Positions 29,239 through 38,174 of a stretch of DNA of 64,000 nucleotides are shown here, piece after piece. The translations under genes and the position numbers were made by a program. Origin of the DNA: Pseudomonas sp. MYb118 (GTDB taxonomy: Bacteria > Pseudomonadota > Gammaproteobacteria > Pseudomonadales > Pseudomonadaceae); contig NZ_JBFRXN010000001.1 in the NCBI RefSeq assembly GCF_040947875.1, forward strand, positions 1,116,001 through 1,180,000, given 5' to 3'. The notes under the pieces are model-generated. The model did no database searches. It was given only the letters and a program-made list of their open reading frames with translations, and was not told where the DNA came from. How positions within the stretch are numbered: position 1 is the first letter of the stretch; each line of letters begins with the position of its first letter.

Positions 29239-30186
29239 ATGCAGCTGGTCTGCCCGGAGTTCGATGAATTCGAGGAAGCCTTGTACGGCGTACAGGGCCG
29301 CTACGTATTGCGTACCCGTCAGCAGCGCGACTGGCAACTCAACGTGGTCGATCTGAACGGCGTGGCCCTGATGAGCGGCCGCGAAGGTGCCGGCACCGTG
29401 TACACCGGCATCGGCCTGCCCGGTTACTTCAATATCTTCGTGCCGCTGACGGGGCATGAGTCCACGGCGGTTGACGGGCAAGCCTTCAATCGCCGACGGA
29501 TCGGCTGGATGGTGCCCAACGCCATGTTCCACATCAACGCGAAAAGCCCGGCCAGCTGGCTGACGGTCGCGATGTCCTGCGAACAGGTGCTGGGCTGGGC
29601 GGCGGTGCGTGAAGACGAATTCGATTTTTCCGTGCTGCACCGCAACATGGTCAGCAATGCCCAGCGCAATCTCGGCCCGCTGTTGTGGCTCGCGCGCCGT
29701 CTGTTCCACATCGAGGCCCATGAACCGGACGGCCTGCACGGTGAAATGGGCGAAGAGGCCGCGCGCCGGGAAGTGATGGACCTGGTGTTTCGCCTGCTCT
29801 TGCCCATTGATCCGCTGCACGCCGCGCCGCGTCATCATCGCGACCACAAGGAGATCCTGCGGCGGGCGCTGGAGTTGCTCGACGCCCTGGAGACCCGCTC
29901 GGTCTACATCGAGGACATCTGCCAGGCCACCTGCGCTTCGGAACGCACGGTGCGCAATGTCTTCAACGAATACCTGGGCATGAGCCCGCACCGCTACCTG
30001 ATGATCCGCCGCCTGCATGGCATCCGCTGCGCCATTCGCCACGCCGGCCCGCAGGAGACTGTCACCAGCATTTGTGCGCGTTTTGGTGTGTGGGACTTCG
30101 GCCGGTTCGCCAGCCTGTACCGCCAGTATTTCGGTCAGTTGCCAGCGCAATCGCTGAAGGCCGCGAAAACGCGGGTGCAGGCTTGA
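29239..30186 (+). CDS. AraC-family transcriptional regulator
   Basis: 315-residue regulator. The N-terminal 190 residues form a sensory beta-barrel-type domain (LPGYFNIFVPLTGHEST, GWMVPNAMFHINAKSP); the C-terminus has the double HTH (YIEDICQATCASERTVRNVF, then ICARFGVWDFGRFASLYRQY with a terminal FGQLPAQSLK). This layout is seen in EutR/FeaR-like activators. ATG 29239 is used because GGGAGG precedes it. It is convergent with a lone AraC DNA-binding domain that looks like a diverged copy of its own C-terminus. Confidence 0.88.
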   Translation: MQLVCPEFDEFEEALYGVQGRYVLRTRQQRDWQLNVVDLNGVALMSGREGAGTVYTGIGLPGYFNIFVPLTGHESTAVDGQAFNRRRIGWMVPNAMFHINAKSPASWLTVAMSCEQVLGWAAVREDEFDFSVLHRNMVSNAQRNLGPLLWLARRLFHIEAHEPDGLHGEMGEEAARREVMDLVFRLLLPIDPLHAAPRHHRDHKEILRRALELLDALETRSVYIEDICQATCASERTVRNVFNEYLGMSPHRYLMIRRLHGIRCAIRHAGPQETVTSICARFGVWDFGRFASLYRQYFGQLPAQSLKAAKTRVQA

Positions 30187-30196
30187 ACGCCGCCGC

Positions 30197-30601
30197 TCAG
30201 AACAGCGAACGCATCAGGGTGGCGCTGGGGTATTCGCCGAACAAGCGATGGTAGTCGGCCGCCATGCGGCCCTGATCGGAAAAGCCGAAACGCAGGGCGA
30301 TCCGGTTGACCGTCTCGGTATCGGGGCTGGCGATCGACAGGGCTGCGCGTACCCGGTGCAGGCGGCGAATGTGCAGGTAGCGATTGGGGCCGACGCCGAA
30401 CACCTCCTGGAAAATCGAGCGCAATGTGCGCTCGCTGACACCGGCCTGGCGGCACAGCTCGGACAGGCGCATCGGCTGTTCGTCGTAGCCTTGCAGCAGT
30501 TCCAGGACCCTGGCGATGTTGGCTCGACGCTGGATCCGCTGCCAACGGACGCGCGTGGTGGTGGGTACGGAATCTGGACACGGCGGCGCAAGCTTTTTCA
30601 T
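30197..30601 (-). CDS. AraC-type DNA-binding domain, probably 5'-truncated regulator
   Basis: 134 residues consisting almost only of an AraC double HTH: MRLSELCRQAGVSERTLRSI, GVGPNRYLHIRRLHRVRAAL, NRIALRFGFSDQGRMAADYHR and FGEYPSA. The sensory domain that all close relatives have is missing, and no remnant is seen upstream. It is either a free-standing HTH protein or a decayed gene. The convergent neighbour at 29239 has the same core motifs (SERT(V/L)R, SPHRYLMIRRLHGIR), so partial duplication is likely. Confidence 0.6.
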   Translation of the reverse strand: MKKLAPPCPDSVPTTTRVRWQRIQRRANIARVLELLQGYDEQPMRLSELCRQAGVSERTLRSIFQEVFGVGPNRYLHIRRLHRVRAALSIASPDTETVNRIALRFGFSDQGRMAADYHRLFGEYPSATLMRSLF

Positions 30602-30660
30602 CGCAACCTGCTATCGGGCTTTGTCAGGTGATCAAGACTCTCTCCAAACTCGATGGCGGC

Positions 30661-30750
30661 ACTACGTAAAACAGGCAAATTCGCCGACCGCAGACACAGG
30701 AGTGTCATTTATTCCTGCGATGTTCCAGCGTGCCGGATTTACGTAGTCCG
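30661..30750. promoter_or_regulatory. Inverted TTTACGTAGT sites upstream of chloroperoxidase gene
   Basis: ACTACGTAAA at 30661-30670 and TTTACGTAGTCCG at 30738-30750 face each other 77 bp apart, 68-157 bp before the hydrolase start. The second is base-for-base the site found before the catalase. Together they look like paired operators of a common regulator, possibly one of the two adjacent AraC-type proteins; this is inference. Confidence 0.45.
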
Positions 30751-30817
30751 CCGTGATCGAATTACCCATGCTGTTGAAACCGCGGTCCCTCGGAAAAACT
30801 CAGGAGTGCACAGGATC

Positions 30818-31642
30818 ATGAGTACCTTCACCACCAAAGACGGCGTAGAAATCTATTACAAGGATTGGGGCTCGGGCCCGGTCGTGGTGTTCAGCCATGG
30901 CTGGCCACTGGATGCCGACAGCTGGGAGTCGCAGATGTATCACCTGGCCGCCAATGGCTGCCGCTGCATCGCCCACGACCGTCGCGGTCATGGCCGCTCC
31001 AGCCAGCCCTGGGACGGCAACGACATGGACCATTACGCCGATGACCTGGCGCAGTTGCTCGAGCATCTGGATGTGCGGGACGCGACCTTGTTCGGGTTCT
31101 CCACCGGTGGTGGCGAGGTGGCGCGCTACATCGGCCGTCACGGCACCGCGCGGGTGAAGAAAGCCGGGCTCATTTCGGCAGTGCCACCGCTGATGGTCAA
31201 GACCGATGCCAATCCTGGCGGGGTGCCGGTGTCGGTGTTCGATGAAATTCGTGCCGGGCTGCTGGCCAACCGCTCGCAGTTGTTCCTCGACATTCCGAGC
31301 GGGCCGTTCTTCGGTTACAACCGTCCGGGTGCCACGCCGTCACAAGGGGTGATTCAGGCCTGGTGGTTGCAGGGCATGCGCGGTGGTCACAAGAACACCT
31401 ACGACAGCATCAAGGCGTTCTCCGAGACCGACTTCACCCAGGACCTGGCGAAGTTCGACGTGCCGACGCTGATCATCCACGGTGACGACGACCAGATCGT
31501 GCCGATCAATGTTGGCGGCCGTGCTTCGGCGGAGCGGATCAAGAACGCCAAGCTGATCGTCTACGAAGGGGCGCCTCACGGCATCACCGATACCCACAAG
31601 GAACGGCTGAACGCCGACCTGCTGGCCTTCGTGCGCAGCTAA
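30818..31642 (+). CDS. Alpha/beta hydrolase, cofactor-free chloroperoxidase / aryl esterase type
   Basis: 274-residue alpha/beta hydrolase close to the P. fluorescens aryl esterase and bacterial non-haem chloroperoxidases. It opens [20 protein letters not shown]. The triad is Ser95 ([13 protein letters not shown]), Asp in HGDDDQIVP and His in [23 protein letters not shown] forms the oxyanion strand. Such enzymes are esterases that also form peracids from carboxylic acid and H2O2, which may explain the vicinity of a catalase. ATG 30818 follows CAGGAG. Confidence 0.93.
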   Translation: MSTFTTKDGVEIYYKDWGSGPVVVFSHGWPLDADSWESQMYHLAANGCRCIAHDRRGHGRSSQPWDGNDMDHYADDLAQLLEHLDVRDATLFGFSTGGGEVARYIGRHGTARVKKAGLISAVPPLMVKTDANPGGVPVSVFDEIRAGLLANRSQLFLDIPSGPFFGYNRPGATPSQGVIQAWWLQGMRGGHKNTYDSIKAFSETDFTQDLAKFDVPTLIIHGDDDQIVPINVGGRASAERIKNAKLIVYEGAPHGITDTHKERLNADLLAFVRS

Positions 31643-31664
31643 GGCACGCAGGGCGCGATGACGC

Positions 31665-32336
31665 TCATCGTTGCTGCTCGGCGACCAGCAGCAACGATTG
31701 CGGCATGGCGCTTTGCGGGTGTTGTGGCTCCTGCAGGCCGGTCAGCCTCAGACCGGCCATGTCCAGCGCATTGATCCAGCTGGACAGGGTGCGCATGTAC
31801 CATGGCATGGGCTGCCACTGGCCCTTGAAACCCGCGAAGGTTTCTTCGCGCCAGCCATCCTGATAATCGCCAGCGGCGGCCACCCACGGGTGCAGCGTCT
31901 GGATCACCAGCGCGCCAGCGGGGGCGAGCAGGGCGTGCATGGCCGCGAGCAGCGGAATGATGTCCTGGTGGAGCAGGGCGAAATTGGCGCAGATCAACTC
32001 GTAGTCGCGGCCGATATCCACCGCGGCTTCCACCAACTGCTCATACGTCGCCAGATGCACCGTCGCCGCACCGGCGGCCCGGGCAGCCTGGACCAGCGTC
32101 GCATCCCCATCCACACCGACCGCCGTGATGCCGCGCTCGGCCAGCACCCGCAACAACCAGCCTTCACCGCAACCCAGATCCAGCACTCGCTCGGGCTGCC
32201 GACCCAGAATGGCCAGCAGAATCGCCCGATCAGTCACCTGAACCCGACTGTCGATAGCGCCACCACGAACCGCCTCGATCCAGGCCTGCGCGTTGTGCTG
32301 CCAGCTTTGCAAAAGAATGGACTCAGGAGAACTCAT
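31665..32336 (-). CDS. Class I SAM-dependent methyltransferase
   Basis: 223-residue methyltransferase. Motif I is VLDLGCGEGWLLRVLAE, the acidic end of strand 2 is AVGVDGDATLVQAA, and post-motifs follow (ELICANFALLHQD, LAPAGALVIQTLHPW). The C-terminal half has WYMRTLSSWINALDMAGL. The substrate is unknown. The ATG at 32336 opens the conserved part; an upstream in-frame extension runs into REP sequence and is not believed. It is convergent with the chloroperoxidase-type gene. Confidence 0.88.
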   Translation of the reverse strand: MSSPESILLQSWQHNAQAWIEAVRGGAIDSRVQVTDRAILLAILGRQPERVLDLGCGEGWLLRVLAERGITAVGVDGDATLVQAARAAGAATVHLATYEQLVEAAVDIGRDYELICANFALLHQDIIPLLAAMHALLAPAGALVIQTLHPWVAAAGDYQDGWREETFAGFKGQWQPMPWYMRTLSSWINALDMAGLRLTGLQEPQHPQSAMPQSLLLVAEQQR

Positions 32337-32383
32337 GGCAAAATCCGCTGCAAAAGGACTCCCCCAGAATAAACGCGCCCCCC

Positions 32384-32766
32384 TGTAGGAGCGAGCTTGC
32401 TCGCGAAAAAATGGCCGATGCACCGCAGCCATCCAGACACCCCGCGTCATCGTTAACGCCCATCGCGAGCAAGCCCGCTCCCACAGAGAACCGCATTCCC
32501 CTGTGGGAGCGGGCTTGCCCGCGAAAAAATGGCCGATGCACCGCAGCCATCCAGACACCCCGCGTCATCGTTAACGTCCATCGCGAGCAAGCCCGCTCCC
32601 ACAGAGGACCGCATTCCCCCCTGTGGGAGCGGGCTTGCCCGCGAAAAATGGCCCAGGCACCGCAGGCATCCAGACCACCCGCGTCATCGTTAACGCCCAT
32701 CGCGAGCAGGCTCGCTCCCACAGAGGACAGCGCAGATCCCTGTAGGAGCGAGCTTGCTCGCGAAAA
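32384..32766. repeat. REPIN array: three REP pairs plus one single REP
   Basis: REP pairs lie at 32384-32485, 32502-32603 and 32622-32722, and a single REP at 32741-32766. The internal loops (ATGGCCGATGCACCGCAG.. and ..CGCGTCATCGTTAACG) are nearly identical, giving a tandem period of about 118 bp. No gene is supported in 32337-32820. Confidence 0.9.
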
Positions 32767-32820
32767 AACAGCCCAGACACCGCGAGCCCCCACAGTTCTC
32801 CCCCACCCGAGAGACAAAAA

Positions 32821-32854
32821 AAAGCCCGCCAGAAAAACAAGTGGCGGGCTTTTG
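32821..32854 (-). terminator. Rho-independent terminator of the ppyR-like gene
   Basis: AAAAGCCCGCCA, a 10-base loop and TGGCGGGCTTTT form a 12-bp perfect stem just downstream of the leftward gene ending at 32867. A run of A on the plus strand at 32816-32824 gives the U-tract for leftward transcription. Confidence 0.85.
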
Positions 32855-32866
32855 GGAAGTGTGGCT

Positions 32867-33124
32867 TCAGCCGGTCGCGACGCTTTGGTCGAGTCGCAGC
32901 CGATTGAACGCCAGTAACCGCATCACATACCCCAGCTTGATCGCGGTCGGGCCGAGGATCGTCAGGGCGTGGGCGCCGATCAGCTGTGGCAGGTTGAGGT
33001 AGGCATCAAAGCCATAAGCCAGGAAAATACCCGTGATCAACATGACCAGCCCGCCAATCAGCAGCAGGTGAGACAATTTCAACACGCGATGGGGACTTTC
33101 GAAAAATACATACATGTCGATCAT
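32867..33124 (-). CDS. ppyR: Two-helix membrane protein, PpyR-like
   Basis: 85-residue small inner-membrane protein starting MIDMYVFFESPHRVLKLSHL with two hydrophobic helices (LLLIGGLVMLITGIFLAYGF and LIGAHALTILGPTAIKLGYV). The HALTxLGPxxxKLGYVxRL ending is what I recall of PpyR, named in P. aeruginosa as a regulator of psl and pyoverdine expression; the name rests on memory of the family. Three ATGs are possible (33166, 33124, 33115). It follows the NADH-dehydrogenase-like gene on the same strand. Confidence 0.65.
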   Translation of the reverse strand: MIDMYVFFESPHRVLKLSHLLLIGGLVMLITGIFLAYGFDAYLNLPQLIGAHALTILGPTAIKLGYVMRLLAFNRLRLDQSVATG

Positions 33125-33204
33125 CCCGACGCAGGTGTCTTGAAACGTATTGCAGGCCCGCGGCACGGTACGATCCGTACCGCGGGCATTGCCAGGCAGG
33201 CGAC

Positions 33205-34410
33205 TCAGGCCACTGGAATCAGCGGGTCGGCAGCGGCCAGGGCAGCGGCGCGATCAGCGGCCGGTGGGTAGATCCACACGGTGTTGATCTGGGTCTTGAG
33301 CTCCTTGGCTTCTTTCTTCACCAGCTTCAGCTCACGGTCCCAGCCTTCGGTGAACACTGCGCCCCAGGCGCCCAGGTCCAGGCACGTCACGTACTTGGGC
33401 TGGCTGTAAGGGGTCGGTGCGACACCCAGCAGGTCCGCGGCGACGTTGTTACCGGCATAACGACCCAGGGAGATCGCGTGCTGGCAGGACATGGCGGCAA
33501 AGTTGCCCTTGTCATCGGTGGCGGCGTAGGCGGTGTCGCCGGCGGCGTAGACGTCGGCATGGCCGAGCACTTTGAGGTTGCCGTCAACGTGCAGGCGACC
33601 TTGTGGGTCACGGGTACCCGCCACTTGTTCGGTCAGCGGGCTGGCGCGGAAGCCGACGGTCCAGATCACGGTGTTCGACTCGATGTGCTGACCGTCACCC
33701 AGGGTCACGCCATTGGCATCCACCGCAGCGACCGAAGCGTTGAGCACCCACTCGACGCCCAGTTCATTCGAGGCTTCGATCAGCGATGGACCGATACCGG
33801 CGCCCAGCGAGGCCCCCGGGGTCGGTGCACGATCGACCACGATCACACGGATCGGCGCATCGTCGCCCAGCGCGGCGCGCAGGCGGGCCGGCATTTCGGT
33901 GGCGGTCTCGATACCGGTGAAGCCACCGCCGCAGACGACCACGGTGTTGCGTGCCGGTGTATTGGGCAGATCCTTCAACGCCTTGATATGCGCTTCGAGA
34001 CGAGCGGCCGCTTCGATTTCGTCGACGTCGAAAGCGTGTTCGACGACGCCCGGCAGTGCAGCCGGACGGTTCAGTTTACTGCCGGCGGCCAGCACCAGGC
34101 GGTCATAGCTCAGCACACCGTTGGTGCCGTAGACGTCGCTGTAGCTGACCTGCTTCTTGGCGGTGTCGATGTTCTCGGCGCTGCCCTTGACGAATTTGAT
34201 GCCCACGGCCGCGAACAGGTCGTTCAGATCCGCCTTCATGGTGTGCACATCGGGCTCGTAGAAGCGTGGACGGATGCGCAGCTCGGCCTGTGGAGCCAGG
34301 AGGGTAATCTCCACGTCGTTGCGATCATGCTTGTCCAACAGACGGGCGGCGCTCAATGCGCTCCAGACTCCACCAAACCCTGCGCCAATAACTAGAATTT
34401 GCTGCTTCAT
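33205..34410 (-). CDS. NAD(P)/FAD-dependent oxidoreductase, type II NADH dehydrogenase-like
   Basis: 401-residue flavoprotein. The FAD-binding loop is ILVIGAGFGGVWSALSAARL, the NADH-binding loop VVVCGGGFTGIETATEM, and the second FAD motif HADVYAAGDTAY. The sequence resembles NDH-2 dehydrogenases and related membrane-peripheral quinone reductases. No transmembrane anchor is evident. ATG 34410 is preceded by AGGAG on the coding strand. An ATAC-N4-GTAT palindrome lies 186 bp upstream. Confidence 0.88.
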   Translation of the reverse strand: MKQQILVIGAGFGGVWSALSAARLLDKHDRNDVEITLLAPQAELRIRPRFYEPDVHTMKADLNDLFAAVGIKFVKGSAENIDTAKKQVSYSDVYGTNGVLSYDRLVLAAGSKLNRPAALPGVVEHAFDVDEIEAAARLEAHIKALKDLPNTPARNTVVVCGGGFTGIETATEMPARLRAALGDDAPIRVIVVDRAPTPGASLGAGIGPSLIEASNELGVEWVLNASVAAVDANGVTLGDGQHIESNTVIWTVGFRASPLTEQVAGTRDPQGRLHVDGNLKVLGHADVYAAGDTAYAATDDKGNFAAMSCQHAISLGRYAGNNVAADLLGVAPTPYSQPKYVTCLDLGAWGAVFTEGWDRELKLVKKEAKELKTQINTVWIYPPAADRAAALAAADPLIPVA

Positions 34411-34595
34411 CGGAAGACTCCTGAAGAAATACGAACGTTTAACGGGTTGTCTGTTCAAGCGTGACCGCGTTTCGGATGACTCTCATGAGCAACCGCGAAA
34501 CGGTTCGATTCGCTGTAGGAAGATGCTATCGAGCACACGTCCCCAGAACACTTCTACATAGGGTCAGTGCCGGCACGCCTTGGTGTGAGGCGGAT

Positions 34596-34607
34596 ATACC
34601 AAAGTAT
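34596..34607. promoter_or_regulatory. ATAC-N4-GTAT palindrome upstream of NDH-2-like gene
   Basis: ATACCAAAGTAT, an exact ATAC-N4-GTAT inverted repeat, between the stop of the FixJ-like regulator gene (34628) and the start of the flavoprotein gene (34410). It is one member of a set of such sites in the spacers of this region and a candidate site for a NarL/FixJ-type HTH dimer. Confidence 0.5.
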
Positions 34608-34627
34608 GAGCGCTGGTGGGCGCGGGC

Positions 34628-35278
34628 TCACTGGGGCTGGTCGACACCCAGTGCCTGGGCCATGCGTACCAGGTCGGCGAAGGAGCGCGCGAACATCTTG
34701 CGCATGGCCTGGCCGCGATGGATCTTGACCGTGATTTCGCTCAAACCGATTTCCCCGGCAATCTGCTTGTTCATCAACCCGGATGCCGCCAGCGCCATGA
34801 CGGTCTGCTCCCTGGGCGTGAGGGTGGCGTAGCGGCTGCGCAGTTCTTCATTGCCCCGATCGGACTCGCGACGCTGCTTGTCGCGGGCATGGGCGGCGGA
34901 CACCGCGTCGATCAGGTCCTGCTCCCGAAACGGCTTGGCCAGGAAATCCACGGCGCCGGCCTTCATTGCCCGCACGGTCATGGCGATATCGCCGTGCCCG
35001 GTCATGAACACAATGGGCAGATTGATGTTGGCCGCCAGCAGTTCATGCTGGAAGTCCAGGCCGCTGGTGCCCTGCAACCGCACATCCAGCACCAGGCAGC
35101 TGGGAATGTCGGGCCGGGTGAAACTCATGAACTCGGCGACATTGCCAAACAGCTCCACCTGCAAGCCGATCGAGCGCAGCAGACTGCCGAGCGCCTCGCG
35201 CAGGGGGGCGTCATCATCGACGATGTACACCAGGGGCTCTTGATTGACGATTTTGTTCATGGGGTGCTGTTCGTTCAT
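34628..35278 (-). CDS. FixJ-like response regulator (receiver + LuxR HTH)
   Basis: 216-residue response regulator. The receiver has the acidic pocket DDD (residues 21-23), phospho-acceptor Asp65 (CLVLDVRLQG), Thr/Ser at FMTGHGD and Lys at DFLAKPF. The C-terminal LuxR-type HTH is LTPREQTVMALAASGLMNKQ, then EIGLSEITVKIHRGQAMRKM. It follows the membrane PAS kinase gene by 25 bp on the same strand and is surely its partner. Start 35278 has GGAAGC before it. A close paralog lies at 53519. Confidence 0.93.
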   Translation of the reverse strand: MNEQHPMNKIVNQEPLVYIVDDDAPLREALGSLLRSIGLQVELFGNVAEFMSFTRPDIPSCLVLDVRLQGTSGLDFQHELLAANINLPIVFMTGHGDIAMTVRAMKAGAVDFLAKPFREQDLIDAVSAAHARDKQRRESDRGNEELRSRYATLTPREQTVMALAASGLMNKQIAGEIGLSEITVKIHRGQAMRKMFARSFADLVRMAQALGVDQPQ

Positions 35279-35303
35279 GGAGCTTCCATAGAGTGCGTGA
35301 TCC

Positions 35304-36863
35304 TTAAACAGACGGTTGTTCGTCAGGTGTGCGCGCAGCGGTGCTTGCCACCGGCAGCGAGAATTTGAACGAGGTACCGCGGCCGACGGCGCTGGTGGCC
35401 CAGATCTGGCCGTCGTGAAAATTGATGATCGAGCGGCAGATCGACAGGCCCATGCCCAGGCCGTTCGCCTTGGTGGTGAAAAACGGCGTGAACAGGGAGG
35501 GCAGGACATCGGCGGCAATGCCCGAACCCTGGTCCGCCACTTCCACCACCGCCGCGCCTCCCACCACCCAGGTGCGCACGTACATCACCCGGTCGCGCGT
35601 TTCGGCGCCGTCCATGGCGTGGCAGGCATTGATGATCAGATTAATGATCACCTGCTGCAATTGGACCCGGTCCACGTTGACCTCGTCCGATTGCGCCAGC
35701 AGCTCGACTTTCAAGGTGATCTGATGATGCGCCAGCTCCTGCTGCACCAGGCACAGGGTCTCGCTGACGATGTCGTTTATCGACTCACGCTGGCGCCGTG
35801 GATCACTCTTGCGTGACAGCGCCTTGATGCCACTGATGACGTCGCTCGCCCGGCAGGCGCTGGCAAGGATCCGGTCGAGCGATTGCAGGGCTTCGGGCAA
35901 GTCGGGCTGCGGCCGGTTGAGCCAGCGTCGACAGGCTTCGCTGCTGCTGGTGATCGCTGTCAGCGGTTGATTCACTTCGTGGGCAATCGAGGCCGCCAGC
36001 TCGCCCAGCGAAGTCACCCGGGTGACATGCGCCAGTTGCGTGTGCGCGCAGAACAGCGCCAGCTCGGCTTCCTTGCTCGCGGTAATGTCCATCAGCGCAC
36101 CGATGTAGTCGCAACGCCCGTGCTGTTCGAACAGCGGGCTGGCAATCATATGCACGTACTTGATGCGCCCGTCGGGAAACAGCAGGCGATGCTTGACCTC
36201 GATCAGCTCGGAGCGGGTCGCCGCCTTGGCGAACACTTCGTGGACCAGGTGTACATCGTCGGGGTGAGTCCGCGCCCGCACCATTTCGACCGTTGGCAAT
36301 TCATTCTGCGGGTACTCGAAAATCCGCGACGCTTCCTCAGACCAGGAAATCGCTTTGCCATCCGCGCGAAAACCGATGCTGCCGGTCTGGCTCAAGCGCT
36401 GGGCGCCCAGCAGGTACAACTCGTTGTGGTGCAGGCGCTCGGCCGCATATTTGCTGCGCAGGGCCAGAAAGGTGATGGCCGACAACGCCGTCAGGCAGCG
36501 GAAAAAACCGGTGGTCGACTCCCAGTGGTGATAGCCACCGTTGATCAGATAGGTGGCGGTGAGCAGCAGGATGCACATCAGGGCGATGGAGATCACCACG
36601 TTGATCGAGAACAGATTGGCGGCCATCAGCAGCAGGGTGATGTACAGGATCGTCGGGGCAAGGTCGTTGTGGGTTTCAGAGTTGATCACCACGATCCCGC
36701 AGGCCACCACCAGCCCGATCAACCACCCGAGGGCATTGATCCATGGACTGGGGCTGATGGCGATCACGGCATCGACAAGGTTCGGGCTGCGTGGTGTTCG
36801 GGCAAAGAGGTTGAAAAAAAAGGGCAACGCTTTGCGCGTGCTCGCAGACCGATTGTTTTTCAT
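35304..36863 (-). CDS. Membrane PAS sensor histidine kinase
   Basis: 519-residue inner-membrane kinase. About four to five hydrophobic helices fill residues 30-145; a PAS domain follows (GSIGFRADGKAISWSEEASR...LFPDGRIKYVHMIASPLFEQ); then HisKA with His295 in LAASIAHEVNQPLTAI and the ATPase with NLIINACHAMDG, DQGSGI and GLGMGLSICRSIINFH. The HEVNQPL box places it near FixL/DctB-type kinases. It forms an operon with the FixJ-like gene downstream. The kinase at 40706 is a paralog with the same layout. Two ATAC-N4-GTAT-like sites lie in its promoter spacer. Confidence 0.92.
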   Translation of the reverse strand: MKNNRSASTRKALPFFFNLFARTPRSPNLVDAVIAISPSPWINALGWLIGLVVACGIVVINSETHNDLAPTILYITLLLMAANLFSINVVISIALMCILLLTATYLINGGYHHWESTTGFFRCLTALSAITFLALRSKYAAERLHHNELYLLGAQRLSQTGSIGFRADGKAISWSEEASRIFEYPQNELPTVEMVRARTHPDDVHLVHEVFAKAATRSELIEVKHRLLFPDGRIKYVHMIASPLFEQHGRCDYIGALMDITASKEAELALFCAHTQLAHVTRVTSLGELAASIAHEVNQPLTAITSSSEACRRWLNRPQPDLPEALQSLDRILASACRASDVISGIKALSRKSDPRRQRESINDIVSETLCLVQQELAHHQITLKVELLAQSDEVNVDRVQLQQVIINLIINACHAMDGAETRDRVMYVRTWVVGGAAVVEVADQGSGIAADVLPSLFTPFFTTKANGLGMGLSICRSIINFHDGQIWATSAVGRGTSFKFSLPVASTAARTPDEQPSV

Positions 36864-37003
36864 TATGACCCTGCACATCTGATAGCGGGGGGACGGAGCA
36901 TCGGGAGATATCCTACAAAGCAACGGTTCTCATCCGATAGGACATAAATCCCTGAAAAACGGCCATATTCACCTGTCGACGGGGGCGCCAGTACATCGCT
37001 CCC

Positions 37004-37056
37004 ATACTCAGGTATGAAACGCCAAACCCATGGATGAGCGCGTTGACCTCAGGTAC
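37004..37056. promoter_or_regulatory. Two ATAC-N4-GTAT-type sites in the kinase/LysR spacer
   Basis: ATACTCAGGTAT (37004-37015, exact) and GACCTCAGGTAC (37045-37056, variant) share the core CTCAGGTA and lie 41 bp apart in the 324-bp divergent spacer between the histidine kinase (start 36863) and the LysR gene (start 37188). They suggest autoregulation by the FixJ-like partner and control of the LysR gene. The rest of 36864-37187 shows no gene. Confidence 0.5.
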
Positions 37057-37187
37057 GACATACGTTTGCCGGTCAACGGCATAACCTGCTCATACACCGC
37101 GCATCGTTGCTCCGGATTATTGAAAGGGGGCGAGATGGCACGCCAACCTTCCAACTTCTGAGGCCTCATCGCCGGGCGGTTTCCATG

Positions 37188-38147
37188 ATGAACAGAAATG
37201 ACCTGCGTCGTGCTGACATCAATCTGCTGGTGGTCTTCGAGTCGATGATGCACGAGCGTAATGTCAGCCGTGTCGGCGAGAAGCTTTTCCTCGGTCAACC
37301 GACCATCAGCAGTGCACTGGGGCGTTTGCGCCAGATGTTCGACGATCCGCTGTTCATCCGCTCCGGTCGGGTGATGGAGCCGACGTCACGGGCCGAAGAG
37401 ATTTTTTCCAACCTGGCGCCGGCCCTCGATGGCATCGCGGCGGCCCTGAGTCGTTGTCAGGCGTTCAATCCCGAGACCAGTGAGGCGACGTTCCATGTCG
37501 GCCTGTCGGATGATGTCGAGTACGCGCTGTTTCCTTCTTTGCTGCGGCGTTTGCGGGTGGAAGCACCGAACATGACCCTGGTGGTGCGCCGCGCGGACCA
37601 CTGGCAGATGTCGCAACTGTTGACCTCGGGGGAAATTTCCCTGGGCATCAGCCATACCCTGGACCTGCCCGCCAATGCGCGGCGCAAGGGGCTGCGCCCG
37701 ATTCGCCCGATGCTGCTGCGCGCCGATTCGCAGCCCGGGGAGCTGGACCTCGACGAGTTCTGCCGGCGCCCTAACGCGGTGGTCTCCTCAATGGGCAACG
37801 TTATAGATGAAGTGGATAGCACCTTGAGCCATATCGACCGCCAGCGCAAAGTGGTGCTGACGGTGCCACAGTTCAGCGCGTTGCCGGTGCTCCTGGCCGA
37901 CAGCGACATGATCGCCATTGTCCCTGACTACGTGGCCCGCTCCATGGCCATGATCGACGGACTGCGCGCCGAATTCGCGCCGCTGGACCTGCCGCAGCAG
38001 GAACTGTCGATGGTCTGGCGCGGGGCGACGCACAACGATCCGGCCGAGCGCTGGCTGCGCTCACGTTGCAGCGCGTTCCTGGCCGAACAGGAAGCAGGGG
38101 GGCGGCGGTCGCTGCCGGTCGAAAACACACTTTCATCCGTTGCCTGA
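37188..38147 (+). CDS. NodD-type LysR transcriptional regulator
   Basis: 319-residue LysR protein of the NodD/LeuO subgroup: MNRNDLRRADINLLVVFESM, then RVGEKLFLGQPTISSALGRL as HTH and RQMFDDPLFIRSGRVMEPT. The effector domain is complete. The N-terminus matches the truncated LysR at 20231. ATG 37188 is chosen to agree with that paralog; an ATG directly before it (37185) is equally possible. It ends 27 bp before the mechanosensitive channel gene, so both may be cotranscribed. Confidence 0.9.
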   Translation: MNRNDLRRADINLLVVFESMMHERNVSRVGEKLFLGQPTISSALGRLRQMFDDPLFIRSGRVMEPTSRAEEIFSNLAPALDGIAAALSRCQAFNPETSEATFHVGLSDDVEYALFPSLLRRLRVEAPNMTLVVRRADHWQMSQLLTSGEISLGISHTLDLPANARRKGLRPIRPMLLRADSQPGELDLDEFCRRPNAVVSSMGNVIDEVDSTLSHIDRQRKVVLTVPQFSALPVLLADSDMIAIVPDYVARSMAMIDGLRAEFAPLDLPQQELSMVWRGATHNDPAERWLRSRCSAFLAEQEAGGRRSLPVENTLSSVA

Positions 38148-38174
38148 TCGGGCGTCAATGGCCGGTAACACACC

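Noticed and set aside
32337..32394. 17-codon plus-strand frame MAKSAAKGLPQNKRAPL overlapping the methyltransferase start
   Set aside because: Too short, no ribosome site, ends in a REP; no support.
33156..33187. GC-rich hairpin GCCCG..CGGGC between the flavoprotein and PpyR-like genes as a terminator
   Set aside because: It has a five-base bulge and no U-tract in either direction; at most an attenuating structure.
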